IMG/VR virus record: IMGVR_UViG_3300044701_000569 | Location: 62,001 to 126,000 of that record | Reading direction: 5' to 3' (one strand) | Length of the DNA: 64,000 nt | DNA from: a virus | Notes under the pieces: model-generated | Database searches by the model: none | What the model was told of the DNA's origin: nothing | What the model saw: the letters and a program-made list of their open reading frames with translations, nothing else | Program-made: the position numbers and the translations under genes | In this document: positions 1 to 8,786 of the stretch, piece after piece | Layout: every line of letters starts with the position of its first letter | Numbering within the stretch: position 1 is the first letter of the stretch

Positions 1-179
1 CTGTTTATTATTTTATCTAATGGAGCTGAATATTCAAATACTACATGGTATAAAAATTTAGTTTTAGGACCAAGTGCATGGCCGTGTTCAGTGTATAACT
101 GCATAGCGTGTCTTGCATCTCTTAGATGCAGATCGCTTTGAGTATTAATTAAATAGAGGTCTTGTGTGTTTAGTCCCAT
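1..179 (-). CDS. Tail tube-like virion protein, N-terminal part (runs off the window)
   Basis: The reading frame starts at an ATG at 179 and stays open to the window edge, giving about 59 residues. The visible part has a charged segment (RDARHAMQLYTEH) followed by KTKFLYHVVFEYS, a pattern I associate with tail-tube or baseplate tube proteins of marine T4-like phages. That assignment is from memory and is tentative. It follows gp18 and gp19 in the same direction, which fits a tail role. There is no Shine-Dalgarno sequence. A late promoter octamer lies five bases before the ATG, so the mRNA would begin at or next to the start codon. Confidence 0.6.
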   Translation of the reverse strand, partial: MGLNTQDLYLINTQSDLHLRDARHAMQLYTEHGHALGPKTKFLYHVVFEYSAPLDKIIN

Positions 180-184
180 ACAAA

Positions 185-192
185 TATTTATC
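185..192 (-). promoter_or_regulatory. T4-type late promoter GATAAATA
   Basis: The octamer matches the T4 late consensus TATAAATA at seven of eight positions. Five bases separate it from the ATG at 179. If transcription starts six bases past the octamer, as in T4, the first base of the mRNA is the A of the start codon. Confidence 0.7.
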
Positions 193-215
193 CAACGACA
201 AAAAGTGGGTAGATA

Positions 216-249
216 ATAAAAAAGCGAGAACTAAAATAGTCCTCGCTTC
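216..249 (-). terminator. Rho-independent terminator after gp19
   Basis: A 12-bp stem with one G-U pair (222-233 with 238-249) and a TTTT loop on the minus strand is followed by a run of T. It lies about 30 bases beyond the gp19 stop and just before the next late promoter, so it separates two late transcripts. Confidence 0.8.
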
Positions 250-278
250 TTAACCGAATGCCAATAGTTAGTAGTTTA

Positions 279-950
279 TTAGATACTACCTGCGTTAGTA
301 CCACCAGTGATCTGTGTACCACCATCAGCGTCTTGTGTAGCTCTTGTAGTAATTTCGCCTACGCCAACTGTATCAGCACCTTCAGCACCATACTGTATTG
401 CGTTATCGTAACGAATTGATAGTGTTATTGTTACTGGATCGTTAGTTGCGTATGCTAAGGTATTGTAGTTTACGCTTTCTAGGTAGCAACCAACTAAGTG
501 GAATCTATCTAGAACTGCTGCGCCGCCTGCATTACCGTTACCACCGTCTAGTATTTCAATGCGTAATTGGAACTTGTATGTACCACCTGCAACTGCGCTT
601 GACTGTTCAAAGAAATCAAACTGTCTCTGTAGCTGCTGACCAACAATCTTTTGAACGTTATTGTTAGCATCTTCACGTAGTGTAAGTGTAATTGGTTCCC
701 ATGTATGCTTACCAGCTAGATATGATCTGCTGTTATAAGCATCAATAGTAATCTGTTCAAATGTTAGGTTTGGACGAGTTACGTCTACTACCTGTCTTGA
801 AATTTCTCTGACCCCGTCCGGGCCACCTGTTGTACCAAATCCGTCCAATAGCACTCTAAAGCGATATTGTAGCTTTGGCATTAAAAGCGAACTGTTAGAA
901 CCTGATCCTGAAGTTGGGATCGAAATGTTCTGAAGTGTTGTTATTGGCAT
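279..950 (-). CDS. gp19: Tail tube protein gp19-like
   Basis: This 223-residue protein would polymerise into the inner tube of the contractile tail. Residues about 25-40 (LMPKLQYRFRVLLDGFG) and the C-terminal beta-rich part (DPVTITLSIRYDNAIQYG) follow the gp19 pattern of marine T4-like phages. T4 gp19 is shorter (about 163 residues), and the extra length here is mostly low-complexity N and C termini rich in Gly, Thr and Ser. It sits directly downstream of gp18, as in T4. The start has a good ribosome site (AGGAGA) and a late promoter at 974-981. A terminator follows. Confidence 0.85.
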   Translation of the reverse strand: MPITTLQNISIPTSGSGSNSSLLMPKLQYRFRVLLDGFGTTGGPDGVREISRQVVDVTRPNLTFEQITIDAYNSRSYLAGKHTWEPITLTLREDANNNVQKIVGQQLQRQFDFFEQSSAVAGGTYKFQLRIEILDGGNGNAGGAAVLDRFHLVGCYLESVNYNTLAYATNDPVTITLSIRYDNAIQYGAEGADTVGVGEITTRATQDADGGTQITGGTNAGSI

Positions 951-973
951 TCTGTAATCTCCTAATACATGTG

Positions 974-981
974 TATTTATC
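974..981 (-). promoter_or_regulatory. T4-type late promoter GATAAATA for gp19
   Basis: The octamer lies 23 bases upstream of the gp19 ATG, leaving a leader of about 18 bases that contains AGGAGA. It is the standard geometry of late promoters in this window. Confidence 0.75.
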
Positions 982-987
982 TATAAT

Positions 988-1013
988 GGCCCCCCATTTC
1001 TGAGGGGCCTTTT
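988..1013. terminator. GC-rich stem-loop after gp18
   Basis: GGCCCC (988-993) pairs with GGGGCC (1004-1009) just beyond the gp18 stop. On the plus strand the stem is followed by TTTT, and on the minus strand by ATTATAG. It may terminate gp18 transcripts weakly or block antisense transcripts. No plus-strand gene that would need it is visible. Confidence 0.5.
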
Positions 1014-1016
1014 ATA

Positions 1017-4000
1017 TTAGCCTAGTGCTGCAATTTCACCTGTGTTCTTAATTCTCAATGGAATGTAAATGAACTCAACTGCCTTGACTGGTTCAATAGC
1101 TATATCTAGATATAGCTCATTACGGTCAATTCTGCTTGGTGTATTGTTAGACTCATCACATACTACTAGATAATCATACAATGCACGTAAGCTCACAAGT
1201 TCTAGGCAGAATGCGTCAGCTGCTGCTTTGATTTGATCGCGTGTGATCTTGTCATTTGGTTCAAACAAGTATGGTCTTGCTAGTTTTTCTAGCTGCCCAC
1301 GCATGTAAACAATTAGACGTGCTACGTTTACACGGTCTAGAGCACTTGCATTTCTTGCACGAGTCTTCTGACCAAATACAACTAAGCCTGCACCACTTAA
1401 GAAAGTGATTGGATTAATTGAGTTGCTGTATAGTGTATCACGCTGTCCTGTGTTTAGAGCAATTGAAACAAACTCGCCTTCTGAGTTGATATAACCAGAA
1501 GCGGTTGCGTTTGTAACTCCACCACGACGTGTGCCTGCTGGAGCGAACCAGGGGAATGCTACTTGATCGTTTAGAATGATTGTACGTAGTGCCATATGGC
1601 TTGGAGGAACAACTACGTTGTTTCCTGCGTTATCGCTAGTAAAGCCCCATGGATAGTACATAGCCATGTATTCATCGAAGCTTACTGCACCATCATCGTT
1701 GTCTTCAACTGCACGACGAACGTTTGCACCCCACTCATTTAGACTTGTAGCGTCTGGTGTTAGTCTTGCTGGTGTATCACCTACTACGAACGCTGTTAAT
1801 CTACGATCGTAATTTAGAGTAATCATTTCACCAATCAGTTCAGAATAACCTGGGCAGGCAATTAAGTTAAAGAAGCGTGATTCTTCGTCACGAATATCTT
1901 GATTGCTGTTTACAAGTGCTTGTAGTGCCTGTACAACACTCTTGCGCTGTGCATGACGACCAAATGTTCCTGCACCGTCTTCTCTGTTACCAGAGTCAGT
2001 TACCCAGCGGTGTGGATAGTATGCATCCATTGGTTGATCTAGATAACGTGAGTTAGTCTGATTTACATCAATGTAATTGCGTACAAAACGCTTAACGTTG
2101 AAACCACTGCGACGTAGATTCCATAGTAACATACCTTTTGGATATAGTGCTGGATCTGGAGCGTCTGCGTCTAGGTAGTTAGTGCTGAGTAAGTCAACAA
2201 TGTCACCTGCATCGAGACCAGTGTTAACATCGCCGCCATTAACTCCGTAACGTGCATCAGCGAATAGAACACCGTTTTCTGTAGTTTGATCAGTCTTGTC
2301 TACTAATACCCATTCTTCTAAAATATCATTATACTTGTAGATTGTTGGGAAGTTTTCAATATCAGCTGTATCAATCCATAGATCACCCGTTACTAAAGGA
2401 TCACCATTTGATTGTGTAGTAGGCTCAGTAGCACCTACGATAGGACCATTAGGATCAGTATTACCTGTGCCATCACCGTGATCATAGTTTAGATAGCCTA
2501 CCCATGTAGTACCGTTGTGAATCATAACATCAATTTCGTCCACAACTGAACTGTACCATAATTCGCCGTCTGGTGCTAGTGTTAGTGGCTCGTCATCGTC
2601 AGCCACGTATGATAGAACTCTCCAACCAGATGCTCTGAACTGTGATGGAATTGTAGTATTATCTGTGCCTGGTTCATATGACACTCCAGGTGTACCTTCT
2701 GTAGGATCAACATAAGCACCAAATCCTGCTAGAGCAAGGCCGCCGTCGCTATCAACTAGCTTGATTTCGCCGCCTAGCTTGTGTGTTATTGATACTCTGT
2801 TTAGACCATCAACAGTTGCAAGCACGTTTACTAAACCTGCTGCATTAATTGCACCAGCTAGTGTTGTTGCATCTACCGGAGCACCTGTTGCAGTAAATGT
2901 TACTGTTACAGGCTCAAGAGCGTTTGTTGATGAGTTTCTTGGCCAGAATCTGTTATTACCTGTTCTAGTTTCAGCTATAGTAAAGTCGTATGTACCTGCT
3001 GTGATCTTGCCACTGGTAATTTTCTGACTTACTACTGTTGTTGGGCCGTTAGCTGCACGACGATAAATTGTCCAGTTACCTTTCTTGTTTAGGTCTTCAT
3101 TAATATTAGCCTTAACATAAAGATCACCTAGTACTAGATTGGCGCCGCCGCCTGTTCTGTTTAGTTGATAGATAGCATCCTCAGCTGTCTGATAAACAGG
3201 AGCAATTACTCTTTCCCATAGCTGTGTATCACCGTTGTAACGCTTTACGTTAAACACTGCACCAGCATTTGGCTGTGTCGTCTTTAACCATAGTGAACCA
3301 GTTGGACGATTGTCTTCTAGTGTCTTAAATGTTGGTACACTGGTGTGTGGAGCAATAGCTACTGCTGGTGTATTAAATGTACCTGCTGTTAAACCAAGCT
3401 GTGTTATTAGGGTTGCTGAACCGCCCGTGCCTGGTGCTATTACTAGTGTGTCATTCTCTGAATAAATTTCTAAGAAACCGTCAACGTTGGCACAAGTCAC
3501 TCCGTCAGCAGTCATTGCTAGATTAAATTCAGTTACAAATGCGTTTAAACTAGTTCCATCTTGTGTAATTAGAGTACCGTCAACTGTAATTGTAAGACCA
3601 TCAGTTATAGTTGGATTAGCATTTGTTCCGGTTACGGTTGCCCAAGATGCCTTCCATGCTACTGTTCCTACACCTACCCACTGTCCTTTGCTAGGACCAA
3701 CTACAGCCTTGTACCATAGTTTATTGTCTGTGGCAGTAGTATCAACTGCATAATCACCAACAGCACCTACTGAAGCTTTAGGTGCTTCACCAGGTGTTTC
3801 ATCAACTAACTGTGTAGCGTCAACAATAGCTATTGGACTTACTGATGTGAAAGACTGCCCGCCGGAAACTGTAATTGCTGAGCCATTCCATTCTAGAGCA
3901 CCAAAGGATGTTACTCGTGTATCTAGCCAATATGATCCATCTACAGGCTCGCCGCCAGGAGCAACGGACTTAGCTTGTAATTTAGTTGTATCTAGGTCTG

Positions 4001-4334
4001 CTCTACAAACGTAAACTCTATTGCTTACGCCTAGCAGTGAATATGCAGTGTTCAAGCCGTATTCATTTAGCTCGCCACCGTGTATCATATTTCCGTTTGT
4101 GTCAGAATAGAACAGCGCATCACCAAATGTGTCGCCTAGTTCTCTCTGGCTTGTAATTAAATAAGGCTTGCCAGCATTTGCTTTTAGCGTTCCTACTGCT
4201 GTGCCTGAACCACTTGCGCTGGTCTTGTTCTCAGCAGTGGCTATAAAAATTATTGGTACAGTACCTGCACCGGCCGGAGTATAAAAACTCTCGTCGATTA
4301 CATTTACTTCTACTCCAGGTGATACTAGTGCCAT
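1017..4334 (-). CDS. gp18: Tail sheath protein gp18, greatly enlarged
   Basis: This is the contractile sheath subunit. The N terminus (MALVSPGVEVNVIDES) and the C terminus (EFIYIPLRIKNTGEIAALG) are typical of the phage sheath family. The start was set at 4334 because GGAGAAGATAAC precedes that ATG; the open frame continues upstream but without homologous sequence. At 1105 residues it is far longer than T4 gp18 (659). The excess lies in the middle, roughly residues 130-680, and contains several copies of a G-x-L-W-x-x-T ... W-V module, for example TGDLWIDT and DGELWYSS. The insert is probably surface-exposed domains on the sheath. Confidence 0.93.
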   Translation of the reverse strand: MALVSPGVEVNVIDESFYTPAGAGTVPIIFIATAENKTSASGSGTAVGTLKANAGKPYLITSQRELGDTFGDALFYSDTNGNMIHGGELNEYGLNTAYSLLGVSNRVYVCRADLDTTKLQAKSVAPGGEPVDGSYWLDTRVTSFGALEWNGSAITVSGGQSFTSVSPIAIVDATQLVDETPGEAPKASVGAVGDYAVDTTATDNKLWYKAVVGPSKGQWVGVGTVAWKASWATVTGTNANPTITDGLTITVDGTLITQDGTSLNAFVTEFNLAMTADGVTCANVDGFLEIYSENDTLVIAPGTGGSATLITQLGLTAGTFNTPAVAIAPHTSVPTFKTLEDNRPTGSLWLKTTQPNAGAVFNVKRYNGDTQLWERVIAPVYQTAEDAIYQLNRTGGGANLVLGDLYVKANINEDLNKKGNWTIYRRAANGPTTVVSQKITSGKITAGTYDFTIAETRTGNNRFWPRNSSTNALEPVTVTFTATGAPVDATTLAGAINAAGLVNVLATVDGLNRVSITHKLGGEIKLVDSDGGLALAGFGAYVDPTEGTPGVSYEPGTDNTTIPSQFRASGWRVLSYVADDDEPLTLAPDGELWYSSVVDEIDVMIHNGTTWVGYLNYDHGDGTGNTDPNGPIVGATEPTTQSNGDPLVTGDLWIDTADIENFPTIYKYNDILEEWVLVDKTDQTTENGVLFADARYGVNGGDVNTGLDAGDIVDLLSTNYLDADAPDPALYPKGMLLWNLRRSGFNVKRFVRNYIDVNQTNSRYLDQPMDAYYPHRWVTDSGNREDGAGTFGRHAQRKSVVQALQALVNSNQDIRDEESRFFNLIACPGYSELIGEMITLNYDRRLTAFVVGDTPARLTPDATSLNEWGANVRRAVEDNDDGAVSFDEYMAMYYPWGFTSDNAGNNVVVPPSHMALRTIILNDQVAFPWFAPAGTRRGGVTNATASGYINSEGEFVSIALNTGQRDTLYSNSINPITFLSGAGLVVFGQKTRARNASALDRVNVARLIVYMRGQLEKLARPYLFEPNDKITRDQIKAAADAFCLELVSLRALYDYLVVCDESNNTPSRIDRNELYLDIAIEPVKAVEFIYIPLRIKNTGEIAALG

Positions 4335-4365
4335 GTTATCTTCTCCTATTGGACTATGTTGCATG

Positions 4366-4373
4366 TATTTATT
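4366..4373 (-). promoter_or_regulatory. T4-type late promoter AATAAATA for gp18
   Basis: The octamer lies 32 bases upstream of the chosen gp18 start, which supports the shorter start at 4334 over the longer open frame that would run through the promoter. Confidence 0.65.
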
Positions 4374-4393
4374 ATAATCAAAGCAAAAAGGGC

Positions 4394-4399
4394 TATAAT
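4394..4399 (+). promoter_or_regulatory. Sigma70-like -10 box (TATAAT)
   Basis: A perfect TATAAT lies 42 bases upstream of the HNH-like gene at 4441. No good -35 hexamer is visible, so this is only a candidate. Confidence 0.4.
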
Positions 4400-4440
4400 A
4401 CAGTCCAAAAAAGGGGCAGAAAAGGTGAGGTAAATACAAT

Positions 4441-4776
4441 ATGAGACCACTTTGCCTCTGCGGACAGAGACCTGCAGCCGTTAATTATAAAAAAGGAAAG
4501 AAAACCTACTATCGCAAACTATGCGAAGTGTGTCTTCGTAGTGGCGTGGGACATGGCATTCCTAAATGGAAGCAGAGCGGATATGCAAAAAAGGATGTTT
4601 GCGAGAAGTGTGGCTTCAAAAGCAAACATCCTGAACAGTTTAATGTATTTCACGTTGATGGCGACCTAAACAACTGTCGACCAAACAATTTAAAAACAGT
4701 ATGTGCTAACTGTCAACGTATTATACAGAAAGAAGGTGTACGTTGGAAGCAAGGAGATCTGAGACCTGATTTCTAA
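4441..4776 (+). CDS. HNH-like zinc-binding endonuclease
   Basis: This 111-residue basic protein carries several Cys pairs: LCLC near the N terminus, CEVC, CEKC and CANC. The C-terminal segment has the spacing of an HNH nuclease core, with a His in FHVDGDLNNC and Asn-Leu in NNLKTVCANC. It could be a free-standing HNH endonuclease or a nucleic-acid-binding protein; the usual double His is reduced to one. The ribosome site is GGTGAGG. Its last 56 bases overlap, tail to tail, the end of the gp1 gene on the other strand, a compact arrangement typical of phages. Confidence 0.65.
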   Translation: MRPLCLCGQRPAAVNYKKGKKTYYRKLCEVCLRSGVGHGIPKWKQSGYAKKDVCEKCGFKSKHPEQFNVFHVDGDLNNCRPNNLKTVCANCQRIIQKEGVRWKQGDLRPDF

Positions 4777-5332
4777 GGTCGTCTAACGAGCCGTCATTGG
4801 CTATTTCTTCATTGAAGCTAGTTTGCCCCCAGGCCCATTCGCTTGCATGAATATCCTTAGGTATAATACCCTGTTCTCTATAGTCACTGAACCAGCTAGG
4901 CGTTTCACCTCTTGTAACACACCAAACTTGTCCGCCAATAGTTTGTAGCATCTTAATTTCGTTAGGGAATCGAGTATCTGGAATTACCCAGTCTGTGTAA
5001 GGATCTGCTGTGATTTGCTGTTTAACAATGCTGACCCATATACCGTCAAAGAATCCTTGGCGCATGCACTCTGTGCCAAATTCTTGTAGTACTAGTCTAG
5101 GGGTAATTATTCTGCCAGTTTCAGCAGTCCAAAAATCATCCTGCTGCTCTCTCCAGGATCTGCTTTCTGTTGTATCACCTTCTAGCAAATGTCTAGGCCA
5201 ACCAAACAATTCTGCTACAGAATCTTTAAGTTTATCAGCAAACGAAATTTTCTTAAAATTATGTTCTTCAACAAGTATGTCAGCAACGGTGCCTTTGCCG
5301 CTGCCGATTAGTCCGCAAACTCCAACAATCAT
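4721..5332 (-). CDS. gp1: Deoxynucleoside monophosphate kinase, gp1-like
   Basis: This enzyme would phosphorylate dNMPs to dNDPs for phage DNA synthesis. The P-loop GLIGSGKGT is at residues 7-15, followed by the gp1-type pattern KISFADKLKDSVAELFGW and later DTRFPNE, in a protein of 203 residues (T4 gp1 is 241). A good ribosome site (AGGAG) precedes the ATG. The gene has its own sigma70-like promoter instead of a late promoter, as expected for an early nucleotide-metabolism gene placed inside a late structural region. Confidence 0.85.
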   Translation of the reverse strand: MIVGVCGLIGSGKGTVADILVEEHNFKKISFADKLKDSVAELFGWPRHLLEGDTTESRSWREQQDDFWTAETGRIITPRLVLQEFGTECMRQGFFDGIWVSIVKQQITADPYTDWVIPDTRFPNEIKMLQTIGGQVWCVTRGETPSWFSDYREQGIIPKDIHASEWAWGQTSFNEEIANDGSLDDLRNQVSDLLASNVHLLSV

Positions 5333-5356
5333 TGTACGCTCCTAAGGTATATCTAT

Positions 5357-5385
5357 ACTATAACTTAGAACTAAAGATTTGTCAA
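5357..5385 (-). promoter_or_regulatory. Host sigma70-type promoter (TTGACA-17-TATAGT)
   Basis: A perfect -35 hexamer TTGACA is separated by exactly 17 bases from TATAGT. It lies just upstream of gp1 and just beyond the gp13 stop. This is the best sigma70 promoter in the window and implies early transcription of gp1. Confidence 0.85.
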
Positions 5386-5388
5386 CAG

Positions 5389-6147
5389 TTATCCAATTAC
5401 GAATGTATAACCAACGCCGCCTGCAACAGCTTGTTCTGCGTCTTTTTCTAGCTTTTCTAGTTCTTGCTGTGCTTCGCTCTTTAGTGCGTCGCCGTTGAGT
5501 GAGCCGCCGCCTTGTGGCCCTGCAATAGTTGCAAACTTGCTACGAGCTTCACCCAGCATGTATTTGCAAGTGGCTAGGGTGTAGTCTTTGATCCACTGTT
5601 TAGCAAGATAGTCCTCTAACAACTGTGTGTCTGGTCTATAGTTATAGCACCATAACATTAGCTGTTCTTCTGCTCTCATTCTCTGTAGTAAAGTGAGTTT
5701 TCTTGAAGCACTGTTCCATTTAAATTCAATAAAAGAACCAAACATACGTCCTACAAGTTCTTGATATTGACTAAAAAAATCATAAGTTGCTAGTCCGCCC
5801 ATGTTTGAGCTCGATAATAGATATGTGTTTGTATAGGCTAAATTAAAAGGCTCAAACAGTGTGCCGCCTGATCCCATGCCGCTTCGACTGCCTATACTTC
5901 TACGGAAAACTTGTCGTACTTCAATTACTTCTGCAGGAAGTATATATTCATTTTGATCCACTACTGTTTCTAAGAAGATGTAGCTTTCTTCAACAGACCC
6001 GCTGCCTTTTTGTCGCAGTTTTGCTAATGCTTTTGATAGTGCAGTTTCATAGTGTATAGGATCTAGTTCTACGTCAATCATGCCGCCGCCCAGCATGGCA
6101 TGCACATAGTCAAAAATCTCTTGTTTTTGGTCCTTTAAATTTGCCAT
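5389..6147 (-). CDS. gp13: Neck protein gp13-like
   Basis: This is a head-completion and neck protein that, with gp14, closes the filled head and provides the tail-joining site. The N terminus (MANLKDQKQEIFDYVHAMLG), the central QNEYILPAEVIEVRQVFRR and the GPQGGGSLNGDA motif near the C terminus match the gp13 type I know from marine T4-like phages. Length is 252 residues against 309 in T4. It is divergent from gp14, which starts 44 bases away on the other strand. The start has GGAG and a late promoter. Confidence 0.8.
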   Translation of the reverse strand: MANLKDQKQEIFDYVHAMLGGGMIDVELDPIHYETALSKALAKLRQKGSGSVEESYIFLETVVDQNEYILPAEVIEVRQVFRRSIGSRSGMGSGGTLFEPFNLAYTNTYLLSSSNMGGLATYDFFSQYQELVGRMFGSFIEFKWNSASRKLTLLQRMRAEEQLMLWCYNYRPDTQLLEDYLAKQWIKDYTLATCKYMLGEARSKFATIAGPQGGGSLNGDALKSEAQQELEKLEKDAEQAVAGGVGYTFVIG

Positions 6148-6165
6148 CTATAGTTCTCCGTAGTG

Positions 6166-6173
6166 TATTTATC
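6166..6173 (-). promoter_or_regulatory. T4-type late promoter GATAAATA for gp13
   Basis: It gives a leader of about 13 bases containing GGAG before the gp13 start. It is only four bases from the divergent plus-strand late octamer. Confidence 0.7.
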
Positions 6174-6177
6174 GCAG

Positions 6178-6185
6178 CATAAATA
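6178..6185 (+). promoter_or_regulatory. T4-type late promoter CATAAATA for gp14
   Basis: The octamer ends five bases before the gp14 ATG. With T4 geometry the transcript begins exactly at the ATG, which has no Shine-Dalgarno sequence. It forms a back-to-back pair with the minus-strand late promoter of gp13. Confidence 0.6.
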
Positions 6186-6190
6186 TAAAC

Positions 6191-7354
6191 ATGCCAAGAA
6201 TATCTCTATTTAAACCTGAACGCGGCAATGATTACGAATTCTTAGATCGACAGATCTCAGAAATGTTCACTGTTGGCGGTACAGACATAAACATACACAA
6301 GTACATGGGTCCTGTAAATCCTGCTGATGGTGATGCTACAGCAGACAAGCCCCAATATGACGCTGTTAAGGAAACTAACATACAAGATCTGCTATTTTTA
6401 GAAAATAGAGATAGAAAATATGATACCAGCGTTTACACTATGCGTGGTATCTATAACATACAAGACATAGACTTTAATCTAAGCCAATTTGGCTTATTTT
6501 TAAGTAACGACACACTATTCTTAACTATACACATTAGAGACAGTGTAAAAACACTAGGTAGAAAAATTATATCAGGTGATGTAATTGAACTTCCTCACTT
6601 AAAAGACGAGTATGCGCTGAACGACTATAGTATGGCCTTAAAACGTTTTTATGTAGTAGAAGATGTAAACAGAGCAGCTGAAGGATTTAGTCAAACTTGG
6701 TGGCCTCATTTGTATAGACTAAAACTTAAACAAATTTACGACGGACAGGAATACAGCGAAATACTAGATCTACCGGCATCAGAAGACAGTAATCAAACAC
6801 TAAGAGATGTGCTTAGTACCTATGAAAAAGAAATGCAGATTAATAGTGCTGTAATTGCACAAGCAGAAGCTGATGCTCCTAAGAGCGGTTTTACAACTAG
6901 TCATTTCTATACTGTAGCAACTAATGAAGACGGAACTGTTGCACTGCAAACTGCTGACGAAACAGATATAGATGCTAGCAACATTAGTACCAGTGCTGAT
7001 GAAATTGTTAACAGGCCTGCTAGAGAAGGCTATTCAGGTTATCTATTAAATTACGGTGACGGGTCAACACCTAATGCTGCACCTTACGGTTTTGGTATAC
7101 AATTTCCTCGCAGTCCTGTAGAAGGTGATTTCTTTCTTAGAACGGATTACATGCCCAATAGAATGTTCCACTATGATGGCGCTCGTTGGGTCAAATACAA
7201 AGATGATGTTAGAATGACACTAACAAATACTCTAGAAAGATATACTCACAGAACTTCGTTTATCAATAATACTAACACTAATACTATTAACGGTGAAGTA
7301 GTTGAAGAACGCCAAGCACTATCAAAAGCACTTAGACCTAAGGCGGACAACTAA
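6191..7354 (+). CDS. gp14: Neck protein gp14-like
   Basis: This neck protein works with gp13 to complete the head. The segment EDVNRAAEGFSQTWWPHLYR around residues 155-175 and the preceding GDVIELPHLKDEYALNDYS are characteristic of gp14. At 387 residues it is longer than T4 gp14 (256). The C-terminal extension includes EGDFFLRTDYMPNRMFHYDG, a copy of the module also inserted in the sheath protein. No ribosome site is visible, and the late promoter abuts the ATG. It overlaps gp15 by one base (TAATG), so the two are probably translationally coupled. Confidence 0.8.
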   Translation: MPRISLFKPERGNDYEFLDRQISEMFTVGGTDINIHKYMGPVNPADGDATADKPQYDAVKETNIQDLLFLENRDRKYDTSVYTMRGIYNIQDIDFNLSQFGLFLSNDTLFLTIHIRDSVKTLGRKIISGDVIELPHLKDEYALNDYSMALKRFYVVEDVNRAAEGFSQTWWPHLYRLKLKQIYDGQEYSEILDLPASEDSNQTLRDVLSTYEKEMQINSAVIAQAEADAPKSGFTTSHFYTVATNEDGTVALQTADETDIDASNISTSADEIVNRPAREGYSGYLLNYGDGSTPNAAPYGFGIQFPRSPVEGDFFLRTDYMPNRMFHYDGARWVKYKDDVRMTLTNTLERYTHRTSFINNTNTNTINGEVVEERQALSKALRPKADN

Positions 7355-8778
7355 TGTTACATTTTTATGATGGACAAATAAGACGGTATGTTACCCAATT
7401 GATGAGATTGGTTAGTAACTTTCCTGTTAAGGACGGCAAAGGTCAAGAAAAAATAGTTCCTGTTATGTATGGAGATTTAACACGACAGGTTGCTAATGTT
7501 ATAAGAGATAACTCAGAGAATAAGTTACCTAGTGCTCCTAGAATGAGTGTGTATATTACAGCATTAGAATTAGACAAAGATAGATTAACTGATGCTACTT
7601 ATACACGTTCTGTAAACATACGCGAACGTGAATTTGACGAAGAATCAGGAGAATACCTAAATACTAAAGGTCCTAACTATACTGTTGAACGACTAATACC
7701 TACACCCTACATGATGAGAACTAACGTAGATATATGGAGTTCGAATACAGATCAAAAGTTACAAATACTAGAACAGTTATTGGTATTATTTAATCCTAGT
7801 CTTGAAATACAGACTACAGATAATTTTGTTGATTGGACTAGTATTACAGTAGTTAATTTAGAAAGTGTACAATTTACAAACAGAAGTATACCTGTAGGTG
7901 TTGACACAGAAATAGACATTGCTACACTAACGTTTAGTATTCCTATCTATATTAGTCCGCCCAGCAAAGTTAAGAAAATGGGTGTTATTACTAATATCAT
8001 TACTAGTATGTTTGACGAAACTAGGGGAACAATCGAAACGGGTGTATCTGCGCCTGAAACTAATGCTTATGATGATTTTGCAGTACCTGGTTCTATTGAA
8101 AATGAATTTGGCAAGAGACCTGCTACTGCACTAACCAGTCAAATGGCAAATGTAAACTACAACACCTATGGTGTTTACATTGACGGTACAACAGCACAGT
8201 TAATTTCTAGAGGTACTGTAGGTAATAAAAATTGGAGAGATATTTTTGAAGCACTGCCTGGTAACTATGTTGCCGATGTTAGTAGAATTTATCTATCTAA
8301 TCTAGACAGTAACGTAACAGTTACCGGTACTATTAGCTTAAATCCGTTTGACGAAGGCAAAGTTTCAATCAACTGGGACGCAGACAGCTTTCCGCAGGAT
8401 GACATTATAACCAGTCCTATTGCTAGTAGAACCAGTATAGATTATATCATAGATCCTACACGCTTTAACCCTTCTGGGATCAAAGCTATAGGTGTGCGAT
8501 TGCTGCTATTAGAAGATGTTGGTAACGAAGATGCTGTAGAAAATCCTGTTGCTTGGAGAAATGCTGATAACTCAGGTTTAGTAGCAGGTGCTAATGACAT
8601 AGTAGAATGGAACGGCACAGCCTGGACTATAATCTTTGATGCTAGTGAAACTACCAATACAGTATACACTACAAACTTAAATACTGGCGTACAGTATAGA
8701 TTTACTGACAGTAGCTGGTACAAGAGTGTTGACGGTGAGTATCCAATAGGCACATGGAGGATTGATCTCTACGGCTAA
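7354..8778 (+). CDS. gp15: Tail completion and sheath stabiliser gp15-like
   Basis: This would cap the finished tail and connect it to the head. Residues 1-230 follow the gp15 plan: FYDGQIRRYVTQLMRLVSNF at the N terminus, VMYGDLTRQ, then SAPRMSVYITALELD and the TPYMMRTNVDIWSSNTDQKLQILEQLL region. T4 gp15 is 272 residues, while this one is 474. The additional C-terminal part (from about residue 240) is beta-rich, contains EWNGTAWTIIFD and YRFTDSSWYKS, and I do not recognise it as a separate domain. It is coupled to gp14. Confidence 0.78.
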   Translation: MLHFYDGQIRRYVTQLMRLVSNFPVKDGKGQEKIVPVMYGDLTRQVANVIRDNSENKLPSAPRMSVYITALELDKDRLTDATYTRSVNIREREFDEESGEYLNTKGPNYTVERLIPTPYMMRTNVDIWSSNTDQKLQILEQLLVLFNPSLEIQTTDNFVDWTSITVVNLESVQFTNRSIPVGVDTEIDIATLTFSIPIYISPPSKVKKMGVITNIITSMFDETRGTIETGVSAPETNAYDDFAVPGSIENEFGKRPATALTSQMANVNYNTYGVYIDGTTAQLISRGTVGNKNWRDIFEALPGNYVADVSRIYLSNLDSNVTVTGTISLNPFDEGKVSINWDADSFPQDDIITSPIASRTSIDYIIDPTRFNPSGIKAIGVRLLLLEDVGNEDAVENPVAWRNADNSGLVAGANDIVEWNGTAWTIIFDASETTNTVYTTNLNTGVQYRFTDSSWYKSVDGEYPIGTWRIDLYG

Positions 8779-8786
8779 TTATTAGT

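Noticed and set aside
4335-4439. N-terminal extension of gp18 to an ATG at 4439
   Set aside because: The extra 35 residues are not sheath-like, run through a late promoter octamer and lie upstream of a good ribosome site for the ATG at 4334.
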